Assembly: GCF_014193255.1 (NCBI RefSeq) | Contig: NZ_JACHZB010000001.1 | Coordinates: 590,018 to 654,017 of the forward strand | Direction: 5' to 3' | DNA: 64,000 nucleotides | DNA from: Rhizobium sp. BK196 | GTDB taxonomy: Bacteria > Pseudomonadota > Alphaproteobacteria > Rhizobiales > Rhizobiaceae | Shown: positions 45,180 to 54,102 of the stretch, piece by piece | Layout: each line of letters starts with the position of its first letter | Numbering within the stretch: position 1 is the first letter of the stretch | The notes under the pieces: generated by a model | What the model was told of the DNA's origin: nothing | The model's database searches: none | What the model saw: the letters and a program-made list of their open reading frames with translations, nothing else | Position numbers and translations under genes: made by a program

Positions 45180-45959
45180 CTACTTGCTCGTAGCTGCCTC
45201 TTCGATCAACTTCGCGACTTTGTCGGGATGAGAGACCATGACGACGTGGGATGCGCCATGCACCACGACCGTATCCTTCGACTTCGCGCGGTCGGCCATC
45301 CACTGCAGGGCCTTTGCGGGAATGTTCTTATCCGCATCGCCATAGACGAAATAAGCCGGGATCGTCTTCCACGCTGCCTTGTCGGTAGCTTCATTCAGCG
45401 CCGCGTCGGTGATCGGTCGCTGCGTTGCCGCCATCAGGCGAGCTTCGTCTTTCGGCACGTCGGCTGCGAACTGATCATGGAATTTGGCCTGGTCAATGTA
45501 GAGGTCCTTCACGCCTCCGTCCAAGGCGACGGGTTCGGCAAGGGCAGATGCCAAAGTGCCGCCCGGAAATTTTCCGGACAGGGCTGCAGCGGTTTCACCA
45601 TTGTCGGGTGCAAATGCCGCGACATAGACAAGCGATTTCACATTGGTTGCGGATGAGGCAGCGTCGGTGATCACTGAGCCACCGTAGGAATGCCCGACCA
45701 GGACGACAGGGGTCTTCACGCCCGCAACAACACGCCTGACATAGTCACCATCGGATTTGACGCCGCGAAGCGGATTGGCGACAGCGACCACCGGGTAGCC
45801 ATCTTTTTCGAGCTTTTTGATGACGCCGTTCCAGCTCGACGCATCGGCGAAAGCGCCATGCACCAGGACCACCGTCGGCTTCGCATCTGCCGAAAACGAG
45901 GGAGAAGCCATCGCGGCAATCGCACCGGCAACCAGAGAAATCCTCAGAAAATTAAGCAT
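45180..45959 (-). CDS. Secreted alpha/beta hydrolase
   Basis: 259 residues from the ATG at 45959 with AAAGGAA upstream. Signal peptide ISLVAGAIAAMASPSFSA; mature sequence opens KPTVVLVHGAFADASSW with the oxyanion HG. Nucleophile elbow GHSYGG (Ser about 104), acid in the VYGDADKNIP segment, and catalytic His in GASHVVMVSHP. Resembles salicylate-esterase/HNL-like hydrolases exported to the periplasm. Substrate unknown. Confidence 0.87.
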   Translation of the reverse strand: MLNFLRISLVAGAIAAMASPSFSADAKPTVVLVHGAFADASSWNGVIKKLEKDGYPVVAVANPLRGVKSDGDYVRRVVAGVKTPVVLVGHSYGGSVITDAASSATNVKSLVYVAAFAPDNGETAAALSGKFPGGTLASALAEPVALDGGVKDLYIDQAKFHDQFAADVPKDEARLMAATQRPITDAALNEATDKAAWKTIPAYFVYGDADKNIPAKALQWMADRAKSKDTVVVHGASHVVMVSHPDKVAKLIEEAATSK

Positions 45960-46106
45960 GTTGTGTTCCTTTCGAGTGCCAACAACAAGACTGATACCGC
46001 ACAATTTGATTGCGCGCAATACAATTAAGGTTTCACTCTTCCGTGAGACGAAATTTGCAGATCTTAAGCGACTGAAAATGATGGCAATCCCGCCGATTTC
46101 GCGGCG

Positions 46107-47408
46107 CTAGCCCTTTACGGCTTCGCGGGTGATGCTCTCGCGCAGCAGCCCGACGAGATAAAGCGATCCCGTCACGAGCACCCACGCGCTGGCTGCAGAA
46201 GCTCTCGCGAGCGCCGCCTCATAAGCTTTCTGCGGATCCTCGATCATCTCGCTCGCAAGACCGATCTTGTCGGCAAGTTGCCGCATTTCAACAGCGGACC
46301 GAAAACGATCCGAAACTGAGGTGAAGATCGGCGAGACACCGTAACGCCCCATCACCTCCAGAAGCCCCGTGGCATCCTTGTCCGCCGCAATCGCAACGAC
46401 TGCGATGCCCGGCCCGGAAAATCCCTCCATACCCGAGAGATCGTCGAGCACCGCTTCGAGATTGAAGGGCACATGCGCTCCGTCGAGCGCGACAGAAACG
46501 CCCCTGCTCCCGGCTGGCACGACGAAGCGCTCCATCCGCCCCGGCAGTTGCGATTCCTGCTCGGCCTCGGCGTCAATCAGCCATCCGCCGACCGCTTTGC
46601 CTTCGCGCGCCTTGATGCCGAGTTTGCCGAGCACATCGAGCGCAGCACCTGCGACTGCAATATTGCGCCCGGCAATCGTCGACGCTCCGGAAAAATCCGG
46701 ACGGATCAGACGTGCATCGATCTCTGCTGCCCGCCTTGCGATTACGGCACCCGCCTCGTCATCTGCTTCAAGCGGTGTCACGACGGTTGTGCGCGGCTTG
46801 ATGATACCGGCCTTTTCGAAGGCAATGGCTGCCCGCGTCTTGCCCAATATCTCCGTATGTTCGAGGCCGATATTGGTGATGATGGAAACATCGCTGTCGA
46901 CGATATTGGTCGAATCCAACCGTCCGCCCAGGCCTGTCTCAACTACTGCCCATTCGATGCCGGCATCGCGGAAGATCAGAAAACCCGCGGCCGTCAGCAT
47001 GTCAAACCATGTCGCGGCTTCCGCAGCAGTTCCTTCCGACCTCGCCGCCCGCAAGGCATCGAGCGCCAGGAAAAGCGCCTCGGCCAGCACCGCTTCCTCA
47101 ACCGGACGGCCGTTCACGCTGACGCGCTCGGAAATATGCTCGACATGCGGAGAAGCATAACGCCCGACGGAAATGCCAGCATGGCGCAAGCCGGCTTCCA
47201 GCAACGCCGAGGTCGAACTCTTGCCCTTGGTGCCCGCAACATGGATAGAACGGAATGCGCGGTGGGGATTACCGAGACGGGCCGAGAGATCGAGGATCGG
47301 CTCCAGCCCGACACGCATCTCGCCGCGCGGACGCTGCTCCCAGTTTGTAAGCTGATCAAGTTGCGAAAGGGCTTCGATGAGGCGGGGATTCTGGTTCTGC
47401 ATGGGCAT
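46107..47408 (-). CDS. folC: FolC-family folylpolyglutamate/dihydrofolate synthase-like ligase
   Basis: About 433 residues; starts at 47408 or 47402 are both possible and the frame runs on to 47498. Mur-ligase fold: ATP loop HVAGTKGKSSTSA (about 58-70), SPHVEHISERVSV, VVETGLGGRLDSTN, SIITNIGLEHTEILG, EKAGIIKP and the C-terminal DGAHVPFNLEA. The loop has TKGKSS where bacterial FolC usually has TNGKGS. FolC adds glutamate to dihydropteroate or folates. It is not next to accD as folC often is in rhizobia, so it could be a second copy with another acceptor. Confidence 0.8.
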   Translation of the reverse strand: MPMQNQNPRLIEALSQLDQLTNWEQRPRGEMRVGLEPILDLSARLGNPHRAFRSIHVAGTKGKSSTSALLEAGLRHAGISVGRYASPHVEHISERVSVNGRPVEEAVLAEALFLALDALRAARSEGTAAEAATWFDMLTAAGFLIFRDAGIEWAVVETGLGGRLDSTNIVDSDVSIITNIGLEHTEILGKTRAAIAFEKAGIIKPRTTVVTPLEADDEAGAVIARRAAEIDARLIRPDFSGASTIAGRNIAVAGAALDVLGKLGIKAREGKAVGGWLIDAEAEQESQLPGRMERFVVPAGSRGVSVALDGAHVPFNLEAVLDDLSGMEGFSGPGIAVVAIAADKDATGLLEVMGRYGVSPIFTSVSDRFRSAVEMRQLADKIGLASEMIEDPQKAYEAALARASAASAWVLVTGSLYLVGLLRESITREAVKG

Positions 47409-47680
47409 GGCACACGTTACAGGATTTATTTTGGTGCCCAGGCGAGCGGCGTCGGAGACCTGCGCTTCCGATGGTTCTCCATCTGTCTCGCCAGTCACGC
47501 AGGCGGGCGGACACTAGAACCTTTCAGTTGCCTTGCCTAGCCTCGCAAGCGTCATCGGCAGCACTCCGCCGCGACGCCGCCCGCGGCAACTGCCAGTTAA
47601 CGCTGGCGAATTTTAGCCCTTGCGGAGATTTTCAGTAGGGCCATTTCTATTCATTGTCTTTGATAGAGGTGGAGATTCGA

Positions 47681-48712
47681 ATGGGGCAGACTGTCCGGAT
47701 TCCAGTCAATGAACCGCAGAGGTTGCTTGCCGTGCGGTCGCTGAGCGCCATCAGCAGCAGCCCGACGCCGGAGCTTGCGGCCCTTGCCGAGCTCGCCAAG
47801 GATGCGTTCGCGATGCCCTATGCCGCCGTTAACATCGTCGACGAGGACTGGCTGCGCATCGCTGGCGAAGCGGGCATGCAGCTTTCGGAATGCCCGCGCG
47901 ACCTTTCCTTCTGCACTCGTGTCGTCTTCACAAACGACATGGTCGTCGTTCCCGATCTGGAACAGGATGCGGAACTCAATGCCGCGCCCTATGTGACGGG
48001 CCCACCGCATTTCCGGTTTTATGCCGGCGCACCGCTGGAACTGGAAAACGAGCTGGTAATCGGCGCCTTCTGCATCCTCGACCAGAAGCCGCGCCTCTTC
48101 ACCGAAAAAGAGGCAGCCAATCTCCGCCGTTTCGCCCGTGTCGCGAGCGCGCTTCTGCGCCTGCAAAAAGCGAATTTCGTCATGGGCCTTGCCGAAAGCA
48201 GCCTGCGCACTGCGGCCATGACCGATCCGCTGACCGGCTTCCTTAACCGATCGGCGCTCGATGCCATCGTCGACCGCGCGCTGGAATCAGCCCTCGCCTC
48301 CGGCCAGACATTTGGCGCCCTCTATCTCGACATGGACGGCTTCAAGTCGATCAACGATACGCTCGGCCACCATATCGGCGACGAGGTGCTGCGGGAGGCG
48401 GCAAATCGGATCCGTTCGGTCATCCGCTCCAGCGACATCGTCGTGCGCATGGGCGGTGACGAGTTTGCGGTCTTCGTACCGAACCCGCCGAACACCGAAG
48501 CGTTGGTCTCCGTCTCCGAACGCCTGCTCTCGGCGTTCCGCAGCCCCTTCACTATCGAGGGAAATATTATCCGGGCCCGCCTGAGTATCGGTGCAGCCCT
48601 TGCCCCGCAAGGCGGTGGCCGCCGCAGAGACCTGCTGCGCAACGTTGATGGTGCCCTCTACAACGCCAAGGCTGCCGGACGGGACTGCTATGTGGTTTTC
48701 AATCCGAACTGA
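47681..48712 (+). CDS. GAF-GGDEF diguanylate cyclase
   Basis: 343 residues from the ATG at 47681, which follows GGTGGAG; an upstream TTG start is less likely. Residues 30-165 form a GAF sensor (ELAKDAFAMPYAAVNIVDEDW, split; GAFCILDQKPR). Residues 180-340 form a GGDEF domain: TDPLTGFLNR, LYLDMDGFKSIND, active site MGGDEF, and a canonical inhibitory RSSD six residues before it. It should make cyclic di-GMP with product inhibition, unlike the PleD-like protein at 2472. No membrane segment. Confidence 0.88.
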   Translation: MGQTVRIPVNEPQRLLAVRSLSAISSSPTPELAALAELAKDAFAMPYAAVNIVDEDWLRIAGEAGMQLSECPRDLSFCTRVVFTNDMVVVPDLEQDAELNAAPYVTGPPHFRFYAGAPLELENELVIGAFCILDQKPRLFTEKEAANLRRFARVASALLRLQKANFVMGLAESSLRTAAMTDPLTGFLNRSALDAIVDRALESALASGQTFGALYLDMDGFKSINDTLGHHIGDEVLREAANRIRSVIRSSDIVVRMGGDEFAVFVPNPPNTEALVSVSERLLSAFRSPFTIEGNIIRARLSIGAALAPQGGGRRRDLLRNVDGALYNAKAAGRDCYVVFNPN

Positions 48713-48726
48713 CACTTGAAAGAAAC

Positions 48727-48752
48727 GGAATAAAACGGACGCTTGCCGTGTC
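48727..48752 (+). promoter_or_regulatory. Candidate ECF-type promoter for the sigma factor operon
   Basis: GGAAT, a 16-base gap and GTGTC lie about 50-75 bases before the first gene of the operon. The GGAA-type -35 and GTC-like -10 fit ECF promoters in general and would allow self-activation by the sigma factor downstream. Confidence 0.35.
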
Positions 48753-48800
48753 TCATGTCAGGTATCGCAAACATGCGTGCCTAACCCGAGGAGAGAAACC

Positions 48801-49181
48801 ATGAAGTCCGTGAAATTCCTGTCCGTGCTTGCGCTCGTCGCTGCCACCGCCACTGCAGCCTTTGCAGCCCCGGCCGTCACCACCGTCGAAACGGCCAAGG
48901 GCAAGGTTTTGGCCGGCGAAAAGGGCATGACGCTCTATACCTACAAGAAAGACGAAAAGGGCATGACGAACTGCTACGACAAGTGCGCCACCAACTGGCC
49001 GCCCTTCCTCGCCGCTAGCGGTGCCAAGGCCGAAGGCGCATACTCGCTCGTCGAACGCAAGGATGGAAAGAAGCAGTGGGCAAAGGACGGCATGCCGCTC
49101 TATTACTTTGTGAAGGACACCAAGTCCGGCGATGCCACCGGCGACGGCGTCGGCGGTGTCTGGGATGTCGCCAAGCCCTGA
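48801..49181 (+). CDS. Secreted COG4315-type repeat protein
   Basis: 126 residues from the ATG at 48801 with GAGGAGAG upstream. Signal peptide (LSVLALVAATATAAFA), then two copies of the secreted-lipoprotein repeat: MTLYTYKKDEKGMTNCYDKC with NWPPF, and MPLYYFVKDTKSGDATGDG with GGVWDV. Two cysteines may form a disulfide. These short periplasmic proteins often sit beside ECF sigma/anti-sigma pairs, as here (10 bases to the next gene), and are probable members of that stress regulon. Biochemical role unknown. Confidence 0.85.
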   Translation: MKSVKFLSVLALVAATATAAFAAPAVTTVETAKGKVLAGEKGMTLYTYKKDEKGMTNCYDKCATNWPPFLAASGAKAEGAYSLVERKDGKKQWAKDGMPLYYFVKDTKSGDATGDGVGGVWDVAKP

Positions 49182-49191
49182 TGAGGCTAGC

Positions 49192-49707
49192 GTGAAGAAG
49201 CCTCCACCCGATACGTTCGAGGGCCAGATCCTGGCCCTCCTTCCTTCGCTCCGCCGCTATTCCCGCAGTCTCACCCGCTCGGATGCCGAAGGCGAGGATC
49301 TGCTTCAGGATTGCGTGGAAAAGGTTCTGGCCCGGCGCGGCCAGTGGCGCGGCCTCAATTTGCGCGGCTGGGTCCTGACGACGATGACCAACCTCTACCG
49401 CAATACCCGCCGTGCAAGCCCCCGCGAGAGGCTGGTCGAACTCGATGCCGCCGAAGAGATAGCCAGCCCGGATGCTCAAGCTGACCCGCTGGAACGCCTG
49501 CGGCTCGAACAGGCGCTCGACAGCCTGTCCGAAGAACACCGCTCTGTGCTGATGCTCGTCGTCATCGAAGGCTACAGCTACGGCGAAGTCGCAACCATGC
49601 TGGATATCCCGATCGGCACCGTCATGTCGCGCCTGTCGCGCGCCCGCCACCGCATGAGCGACCATATGAAAGCCGATAATGTGATTACGCTTCGGAGACC
49701 GAAATGA
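49192..49707 (+). CDS. ECF RNA polymerase sigma factor
   Basis: 171 residues starting at GTG 49192 with GAGG upstream, just after the secreted protein gene. Region 2 (about 14-75): SLRRYSRSLTRSDAEGEDLL and GWVLTTMTNLYRN; region 4 (about 108-160): LDSLSEEHRSVLMLVVIEG and SYGEVATMLDIPIGTVMSRL. It overlaps the anti-sigma gene by ATGA, so the pair is translationally coupled. Extracytoplasmic stress response is inferred from context. Confidence 0.9.
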   Translation: MKKPPPDTFEGQILALLPSLRRYSRSLTRSDAEGEDLLQDCVEKVLARRGQWRGLNLRGWVLTTMTNLYRNTRRASPRERLVELDAAEEIASPDAQADPLERLRLEQALDSLSEEHRSVLMLVVIEGYSYGEVATMLDIPIGTVMSRLSRARHRMSDHMKADNVITLRRPK

Positions 49708-50486
49708 ACGAGACCAACCTCACCGTGACCGAAGCGGATCTGCACGCTTACGCCGATGAGCAATTGCCGGAGGCAGCTCGCGCCCGCGTTGAAGCCTATC
49801 TCGCGGAGAACCCCGGGGAGGCTGCCACCGTGGCCGGCTGGCAGACGCAGAATGCCGGCATCAAATCCCTGTTTGCAGGCTATGAGAAGAGCCGCGACAC
49901 CGATCTCCAGCTGGTGACACCAGCAGAGCCCGCCTCCCCCTGGAAGATGCACTCCGCATTTGCCGCTGCCGCCGTCGCGCTCTTTGCACTTGGCGCCGTC
50001 AGCGATCGCTTTATCCTGCCGCTCTTCGAACGCCCGCCGCTGCAGTTCGCCGAATCCGAAACCCTACCGAAACAGGCCGAAACCGCCTTCCTTGTCTATG
50101 CCAGCGAAGTGCGCCACCCGGTCGAAGTCTTCGCCAATGAGGAGGCCCATCTTGCCACCTGGCTCGGCAAGCGCCTGGCGATCCCCGACCTCAAGGTGCC
50201 GGACCTCAAATCCCTCGGCTTTCACCTGGTCGGCGGCCGCCTCCTGCCAGTCGATGGCAAGCCAGGCGCGATGTTTATGTACGCGGATCAGGCCGGAGAA
50301 CGCCTGACCGTCATCGTCGGCCGCAACAAGGAAAACAAAACGACGAGCTTCCGCTTCGCCTCCGCCAAGGATGTCGAGACCTTCTACTGGATCGACGGTG
50401 AACTCGGCTATGCGGTAACGGGCGAAATCTCTCGCGACATGCTGCGCAAGGTGGCGGAAGAATGTTATCGGCAGTTCCCGTCCTGA
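49704..50486 (+). CDS. Membrane-bound anti-sigma factor
   Basis: 260 residues. The N-terminal cytoplasmic domain (DLHAYADEQLPEAARARVEAY) is the opening of alphaproteobacterial anti-sigma factors. A single membrane helix lies at about 85-105 (FAAAAVALFALGAVS), and a periplasmic domain of 150 residues follows. It has no HxxxCxxC zinc motif, so release of sigma is probably by proteolysis rather than redox. Coupled to the sigma gene (ATGA). Confidence 0.85.
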   Translation: MNETNLTVTEADLHAYADEQLPEAARARVEAYLAENPGEAATVAGWQTQNAGIKSLFAGYEKSRDTDLQLVTPAEPASPWKMHSAFAAAAVALFALGAVSDRFILPLFERPPLQFAESETLPKQAETAFLVYASEVRHPVEVFANEEAHLATWLGKRLAIPDLKVPDLKSLGFHLVGGRLLPVDGKPGAMFMYADQAGERLTVIVGRNKENKTTSFRFASAKDVETFYWIDGELGYAVTGEISRDMLRKVAEECYRQFPS

Positions 50487-50506
50487 AGCGGGAACTGCGG
50501 CAGAGC

Positions 50507-50896
50507 TCAGCGCATCGGATCGTTGACAAGCTCGATCGGCTTGCCATGCGGCGTCGCCTCTGCCGCCCGCTGCCAGCTCTTTTGCAGGTCGAGGATCGCA
50601 TCGGCATCCGCCACGCCACGCCGGACGATCAGATTGGAAAGTGCTGCCACCCAGCAGTCGAAATAATCGCTGCCATCTTCCGCTCTGCCGTGCCTGAGCA
50701 ATTCACACGACAAAGTTTCCGCCCATTCGCTCCAGGTAAACAGCCCCCTCTCATGCAGATGCACGGTCATGGCGAAGGCTTCCGCTGCCCAGGGCTCGGG
50801 AAAGACCGGATCACCTTCAGGTGACTTCGGCAAGCCCGGTGATTGCGCCAGCTCGGATTGTACCTCACACGCGCTCAAGATAGCTCTCCCAGGCAT
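50507..50896 (-). CDS. Nitrile hydratase accessory/activator protein
   Basis: 129 residues; ATG at 50896 overlaps the beta-subunit gene by 32 bases, with a TTG at 50878 as alternative. Family marks: FPEPWAAEAFAMTVHLHERGLFTW-type N-terminal block (residues about 32-55), then SEWAETLSCEL and the YFDCWVAALSNLI stretch. Such proteins resemble the beta-subunit N-terminus and deliver cobalt or exchange an alpha subunit to mature the enzyme. Third gene of the nitrile hydratase operon. Confidence 0.88.
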   Translation of the reverse strand: MPGRAILSACEVQSELAQSPGLPKSPEGDPVFPEPWAAEAFAMTVHLHERGLFTWSEWAETLSCELLRHGRAEDGSDYFDCWVAALSNLIVRRGVADADAILDLQKSWQRAAEATPHGKPIELVNDPMR

Positions 50897-51524
50897 CGAT
50901 CGAGATCGTCAGCGATGGGTCTGCCCCCTCGCCCCAGATCTCGCCGCCATCGAAGACAACGGTATAGAGCCATTGCGGATTCTCCCCCTTGCCATGCGCA
51001 TTGTCGTCAGGGAAGACGAAGGAGCCCTGCACCGCTTCGACGACACCGGTCTTGGCCCGCGCATATCGCGGCAGCCGCGTATGGGTGACCGGATTGAAAT
51101 TCTTCGTCTTGACGGTTTCGCCGACGACGAAGAGCGGCGCCGTCTCGACCGGCCGGTCGCAGGGACCGCCCTTGGCAAGCACGGCCGGCACCATCTCCGC
51201 CTTCAGCACCCGCTTCGGCACAGCCCCATCCTGCAGTTTATGGCCGGAGAGCAGCTCTTCGCGCGTCGCAAAACCATGGCGCTCCAGCAGCGTGTCGATG
51301 CCGCGGATCCAGATTTCGTAATAGCTCGCCGCAAGGTAATCGGCCGGCAGGATGTTCTCCCGCGCATGACGGCTTTCATCGATCGTCCAGGCGCCGAACG
51401 CACCGCAGGAAAGCGTGATGCCGAGCGCCCGCTTTTCCCATTCGTCATGAAAATAGGGTTCGTTCTTTTCGGGCGCAACCAGGCCGAAGCCCATCTGCCC
51501 GCCGAGATCGTGCGGACCGTTCAC
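50865..51524 (-). CDS. nthB: Nitrile hydratase beta subunit
   Basis: 219 residues. N-terminal [14 protein letters not shown] is the invariant beta-subunit opening; conserved arginine-containing segments ESRHARENI and the SH3-like C-terminal domain ([21 protein letters not shown], split; [11 protein letters not shown]) follow. With the alpha subunit it hydrates nitriles to amides, for example indole-acetonitrile to indole-acetamide in plant-associated bacteria. Overlaps nthA by ATGA. Confidence 0.93.
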   Translation of the reverse strand: MNGPHDLGGQMGFGLVAPEKNEPYFHDEWEKRALGITLSCGAFGAWTIDESRHARENILPADYLAASYYEIWIRGIDTLLERHGFATREELLSGHKLQDGAVPKRVLKAEMVPAVLAKGGPCDRPVETAPLFVVGETVKTKNFNPVTHTRLPRYARAKTGVVEAVQGSFVFPDDNAHGKGENPQWLYTVVFDGGEIWGEGADPSLTISIDAWESYLERV

Positions 51525-52195
51525 GCCGGCACCCCCAGGCTGCCGGCAGCAGATGCCTCCGGACTATGGGCAATCGCCGTGCCGATCATCGCGTCACGAC
51601 TGACGAGATCGGCAAGCGCTTCCTGGTCCATGCCTTCGGTATCGTCCGGCCGCTCGGGAATGACGAGATAACGCAGCTCCGCCGTCGAATCCCATACACG
51701 GATCTTCTTGCTTTCCGGCAGCGTCAGCCCGAATTCAGCAAGAACACCGCGCGGATCGATGACCGCGCGCGAGCGATAGGCCGGCGCCTTGTACCAGACC
51801 GGCGGCAGGCCGAGCACCGACCACGGATAGCAGGAGCAGAGCGTGCAGACGATGAGATTATGCGTGTCGGCCGTGTTGAAGACCGCACGCATATGCTCAC
51901 CCTGCCGGCCGCTATAGCCAAGGCTGGCAATCGCCGCCGTCGCGTCTCGCTTCAGCCATTCGGCGAAGTCCGGATCGCTCCAAGCCTTCGCAACGACACG
52001 CGCACCATTGCGCGGCCCGACCTTCGTCTCATAAGTCTCGACAATCGCATCGATCGCCGCCTGATCGATCAGCCCCTTCTCCGTCAGCAGCGTCTCCAGC
52101 GCTTTCACGCGCGCCTGCATGTCGGAATAGTGGTTGTCGTGGTGATGATCGTGGCTATGGCCATGATCGTGGTGATGATCGTCGTGGTCGTGCAA
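51521..52195 (-). CDS. nthA: Cobalt-type nitrile hydratase alpha subunit with His-rich N-terminus
   Basis: 224 residues if it starts at the TTG at 52195, which has AGGAGG eight bases upstream; an ATG at 52261 would add 22 residues with no site. The metal claw [10 protein letters not shown] (Cys117, 120, 122) has Thr and Tyr at the places typical of cobalt enzymes. The first 22 residues are nearly all His and Asp ([17 protein letters not shown]), a probable metal-storage tail. The rest aligns with alpha subunits ([22 protein letters not shown]). No amidase is adjacent. Confidence 0.9.
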   Translation of the reverse strand: MHDHDDHHHDHGHSHDHHHDNHYSDMQARVKALETLLTEKGLIDQAAIDAIVETYETKVGPRNGARVVAKAWSDPDFAEWLKRDATAAIASLGYSGRQGEHMRAVFNTADTHNLIVCTLCSCYPWSVLGLPPVWYKAPAYRSRAVIDPRGVLAEFGLTLPESKKIRVWDSTAELRYLVIPERPDDTEGMDQEALADLVSRDAMIGTAIAHSPEASAAGSLGVPA

Positions 52196-52351
52196 GCTAA
52201 TGTCCTCCTCCCCTTCTCCCCGGCGAGGGGTCCGAAGGACGGGCTGAGACCTGTGGTTCAACCCGGCTAGTGGCCCGAAGCGTCAGCAACAGTTTTAAAC
52301 ATATGTCACAAAGCCGCCAAGCCCTTAAGCTTTCTGCGCTAGGCTCACCCC

Positions 52352-53632
52352 ATGAACATCCTGATTCTTGGCGCTACAGGCTTTATCGGTTCCGTCATCG
52401 CGGCACGCCTTGCCGACGAAGGCCATGTCGTAACGGGGCTCGGTCGCACTCCCGCCCGCGCTGCCCGGAAGCAACCGACAATTCAGTGGCGCCGCGCCGA
52501 TCTGTCCCGGATGACGCAACCCGATGACTGGCGCGATATCCTCAAAGCGCAGCATGTCGTCGTCAACTGCGCCGGCGCGCTTCAAGACGGCCTCTCAGAC
52601 GATCTCGCGGCAACGCAGACTGAGGCCATGCTCGGCCTCTATGCCGCAGCAAAACCCTCCTCGATACTCATCGTCCAGATTTCCGCGCAAACGGACCGCG
52701 CCGGCGGCAATCTGCCCTTCCTCGCCACCAAACGCGCCGCCGATACCGCCCTTGCATCGTCAGGCTTACCCTATGTGATCCTGCGCCCCTCTCTCGTCCT
52801 CGGCCGCAATGCCCATGGCGGCACGGCGCTGTTGCGCGCACTCTCAGCCTTCCCCTTCGTTCTGCCGCTCATTCACGCCGACAGCGCCGTCGAGACCGTC
52901 GCTGTTGACGATGTCGCCGCTGCCGTCTCGGCCGCAATCTCAGGCTCACTCCCCTCCGGCAGCGATATCGAACTGGCGGCCGAGGAACGGCACACACTCG
53001 CGAGCCTCGTCAAACTGCATCGCGCCTGGCTCGGCCTACCGGATGCTCCGGTCTTGTCCATTCCGCCTCTCCTCGCAAGGCCGGTGACATGGCTTGCCGA
53101 TATGGCCGGTTATCTCGGCTGGCGTTCGCCGCTCCGCTCCACCGCCATGACCGTCATGTCCGAGGGTGTCAGCATGAACAGCCCGACGCCATCAGGCCAC
53201 CCAACCTTGTCGGCCGCCCAAACACTTGCCGCCAATCCCTCCGGCGTGCAGGACCTGTGGTTCGCCCGCCTCTATCTCTTAAAGGCGCCCGTCATAATAG
53301 GCCTGTCGCTGTTCTGGCTTCTGTCAGGCCTGATCCCGCTTCTGGCGCCGGAACAGGCAGCCGCCCACTTCCTGCCTTTCATGCCCGCCGATGCGGCCAT
53401 GGTGCTGACGATTCTCACCTGCCTGATCGATATGGCCCTCGGCGCGGCCGTGCTCTTCCGCCCCTTCGCTCACCGCGCCCTTCTCGGCATGATCGCCGTC
53501 TCGCTTGCCTATCTCGCCGGCGGTACGGTACTGGAGCCCACGCTCTGGCTCGATCCGCTCGGGCCGCTTGTCAAGATACTGCCGTCGCTGCTCCTGACGC
53601 TTACCGCCCTTGCCATTCTGGATGAACGCTGA
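52352..53632 (+). CDS. NAD-epimerase-like SDR fused to DoxX-like membrane domain
   Basis: 426 residues. Residues 1-290: Rossmann reductase with ILILGATGFIGSVIA, atypical SDR of the complex-I-NDUFA9/NmrA kind (VVNCAGALQDG, VILRPSLVLGRN). Residues 305-425: four membrane helices resembling DoxX-like domains (LLKAPVIIGLSLFWLLSGLI). The fusion is known from alphaproteobacteria; substrate unknown. Stop and next start overlap (TGATG), coupling it to the DUF2269 gene. Confidence 0.82.
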   Translation: MNILILGATGFIGSVIAARLADEGHVVTGLGRTPARAARKQPTIQWRRADLSRMTQPDDWRDILKAQHVVVNCAGALQDGLSDDLAATQTEAMLGLYAAAKPSSILIVQISAQTDRAGGNLPFLATKRAADTALASSGLPYVILRPSLVLGRNAHGGTALLRALSAFPFVLPLIHADSAVETVAVDDVAAAVSAAISGSLPSGSDIELAAEERHTLASLVKLHRAWLGLPDAPVLSIPPLLARPVTWLADMAGYLGWRSPLRSTAMTVMSEGVSMNSPTPSGHPTLSAAQTLAANPSGVQDLWFARLYLLKAPVIIGLSLFWLLSGLIPLLAPEQAAAHFLPFMPADAAMVLTILTCLIDMALGAAVLFRPFAHRALLGMIAVSLAYLAGGTVLEPTLWLDPLGPLVKILPSLLLTLTALAILDER

Positions 53633-54102
53633 TGCTTGCAGAACTCCTGCTTCTTGCCCATGTGGTCGGCGCAACCGTGCTCTTCGGCACCGGCGCCGGC
53701 ATCGCCTTCTTCATGGTGATGGCCCACCGCACCCGCGAACCCGCGCTGATCGCCCACGTCGCCGGCACTGTCGTCATCGCCGATACGATCTTCACGGCCA
53801 CAGCCGCCATTCTCCAGCCGGTGACAGGCTATCTGCTCGCCCGCATCATCGGCTGGGACCTGACCGAAAGCTGGATTGCGCTGTCGCTGTTGCTTTATGT
53901 CGTGACCGGCATCTTCTGGCTGCCGGTCGTCTGGATCCAGATCCGGCTACGCGATCTGGCGCGCACCGCCACCGCCGCGGGCACGGCCCTGCCGCCGGCC
54001 TATTTCAGCCTCTACCGCATCTGGTTCGCCTTCGGCTTCCCGGCCTTCTTCGCGGTAACAGGCATTCTCTTGTTGATGCTGACCAAGCCGACGCTATTTT
54101 AG
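53632..54102 (+). CDS. DUF2269 integral membrane protein
   Basis: 156 residues, four predicted membrane helices; DUF2269 features include the N-terminal LLLAHVVGATVLFGTGAG and the ARIIGWDLTESWI loop. Role unknown; coupling to the SDR-DoxX gene suggests the two act together at the membrane. Its 3' end overlaps the convergent LysE gene by nine bases. Confidence 0.78.
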   Translation: MLAELLLLAHVVGATVLFGTGAGIAFFMVMAHRTREPALIAHVAGTVVIADTIFTATAAILQPVTGYLLARIIGWDLTESWIALSLLLYVVTGIFWLPVVWIQIRLRDLARTATAAGTALPPAYFSLYRIWFAFGFPAFFAVTGILLLMLTKPTLF

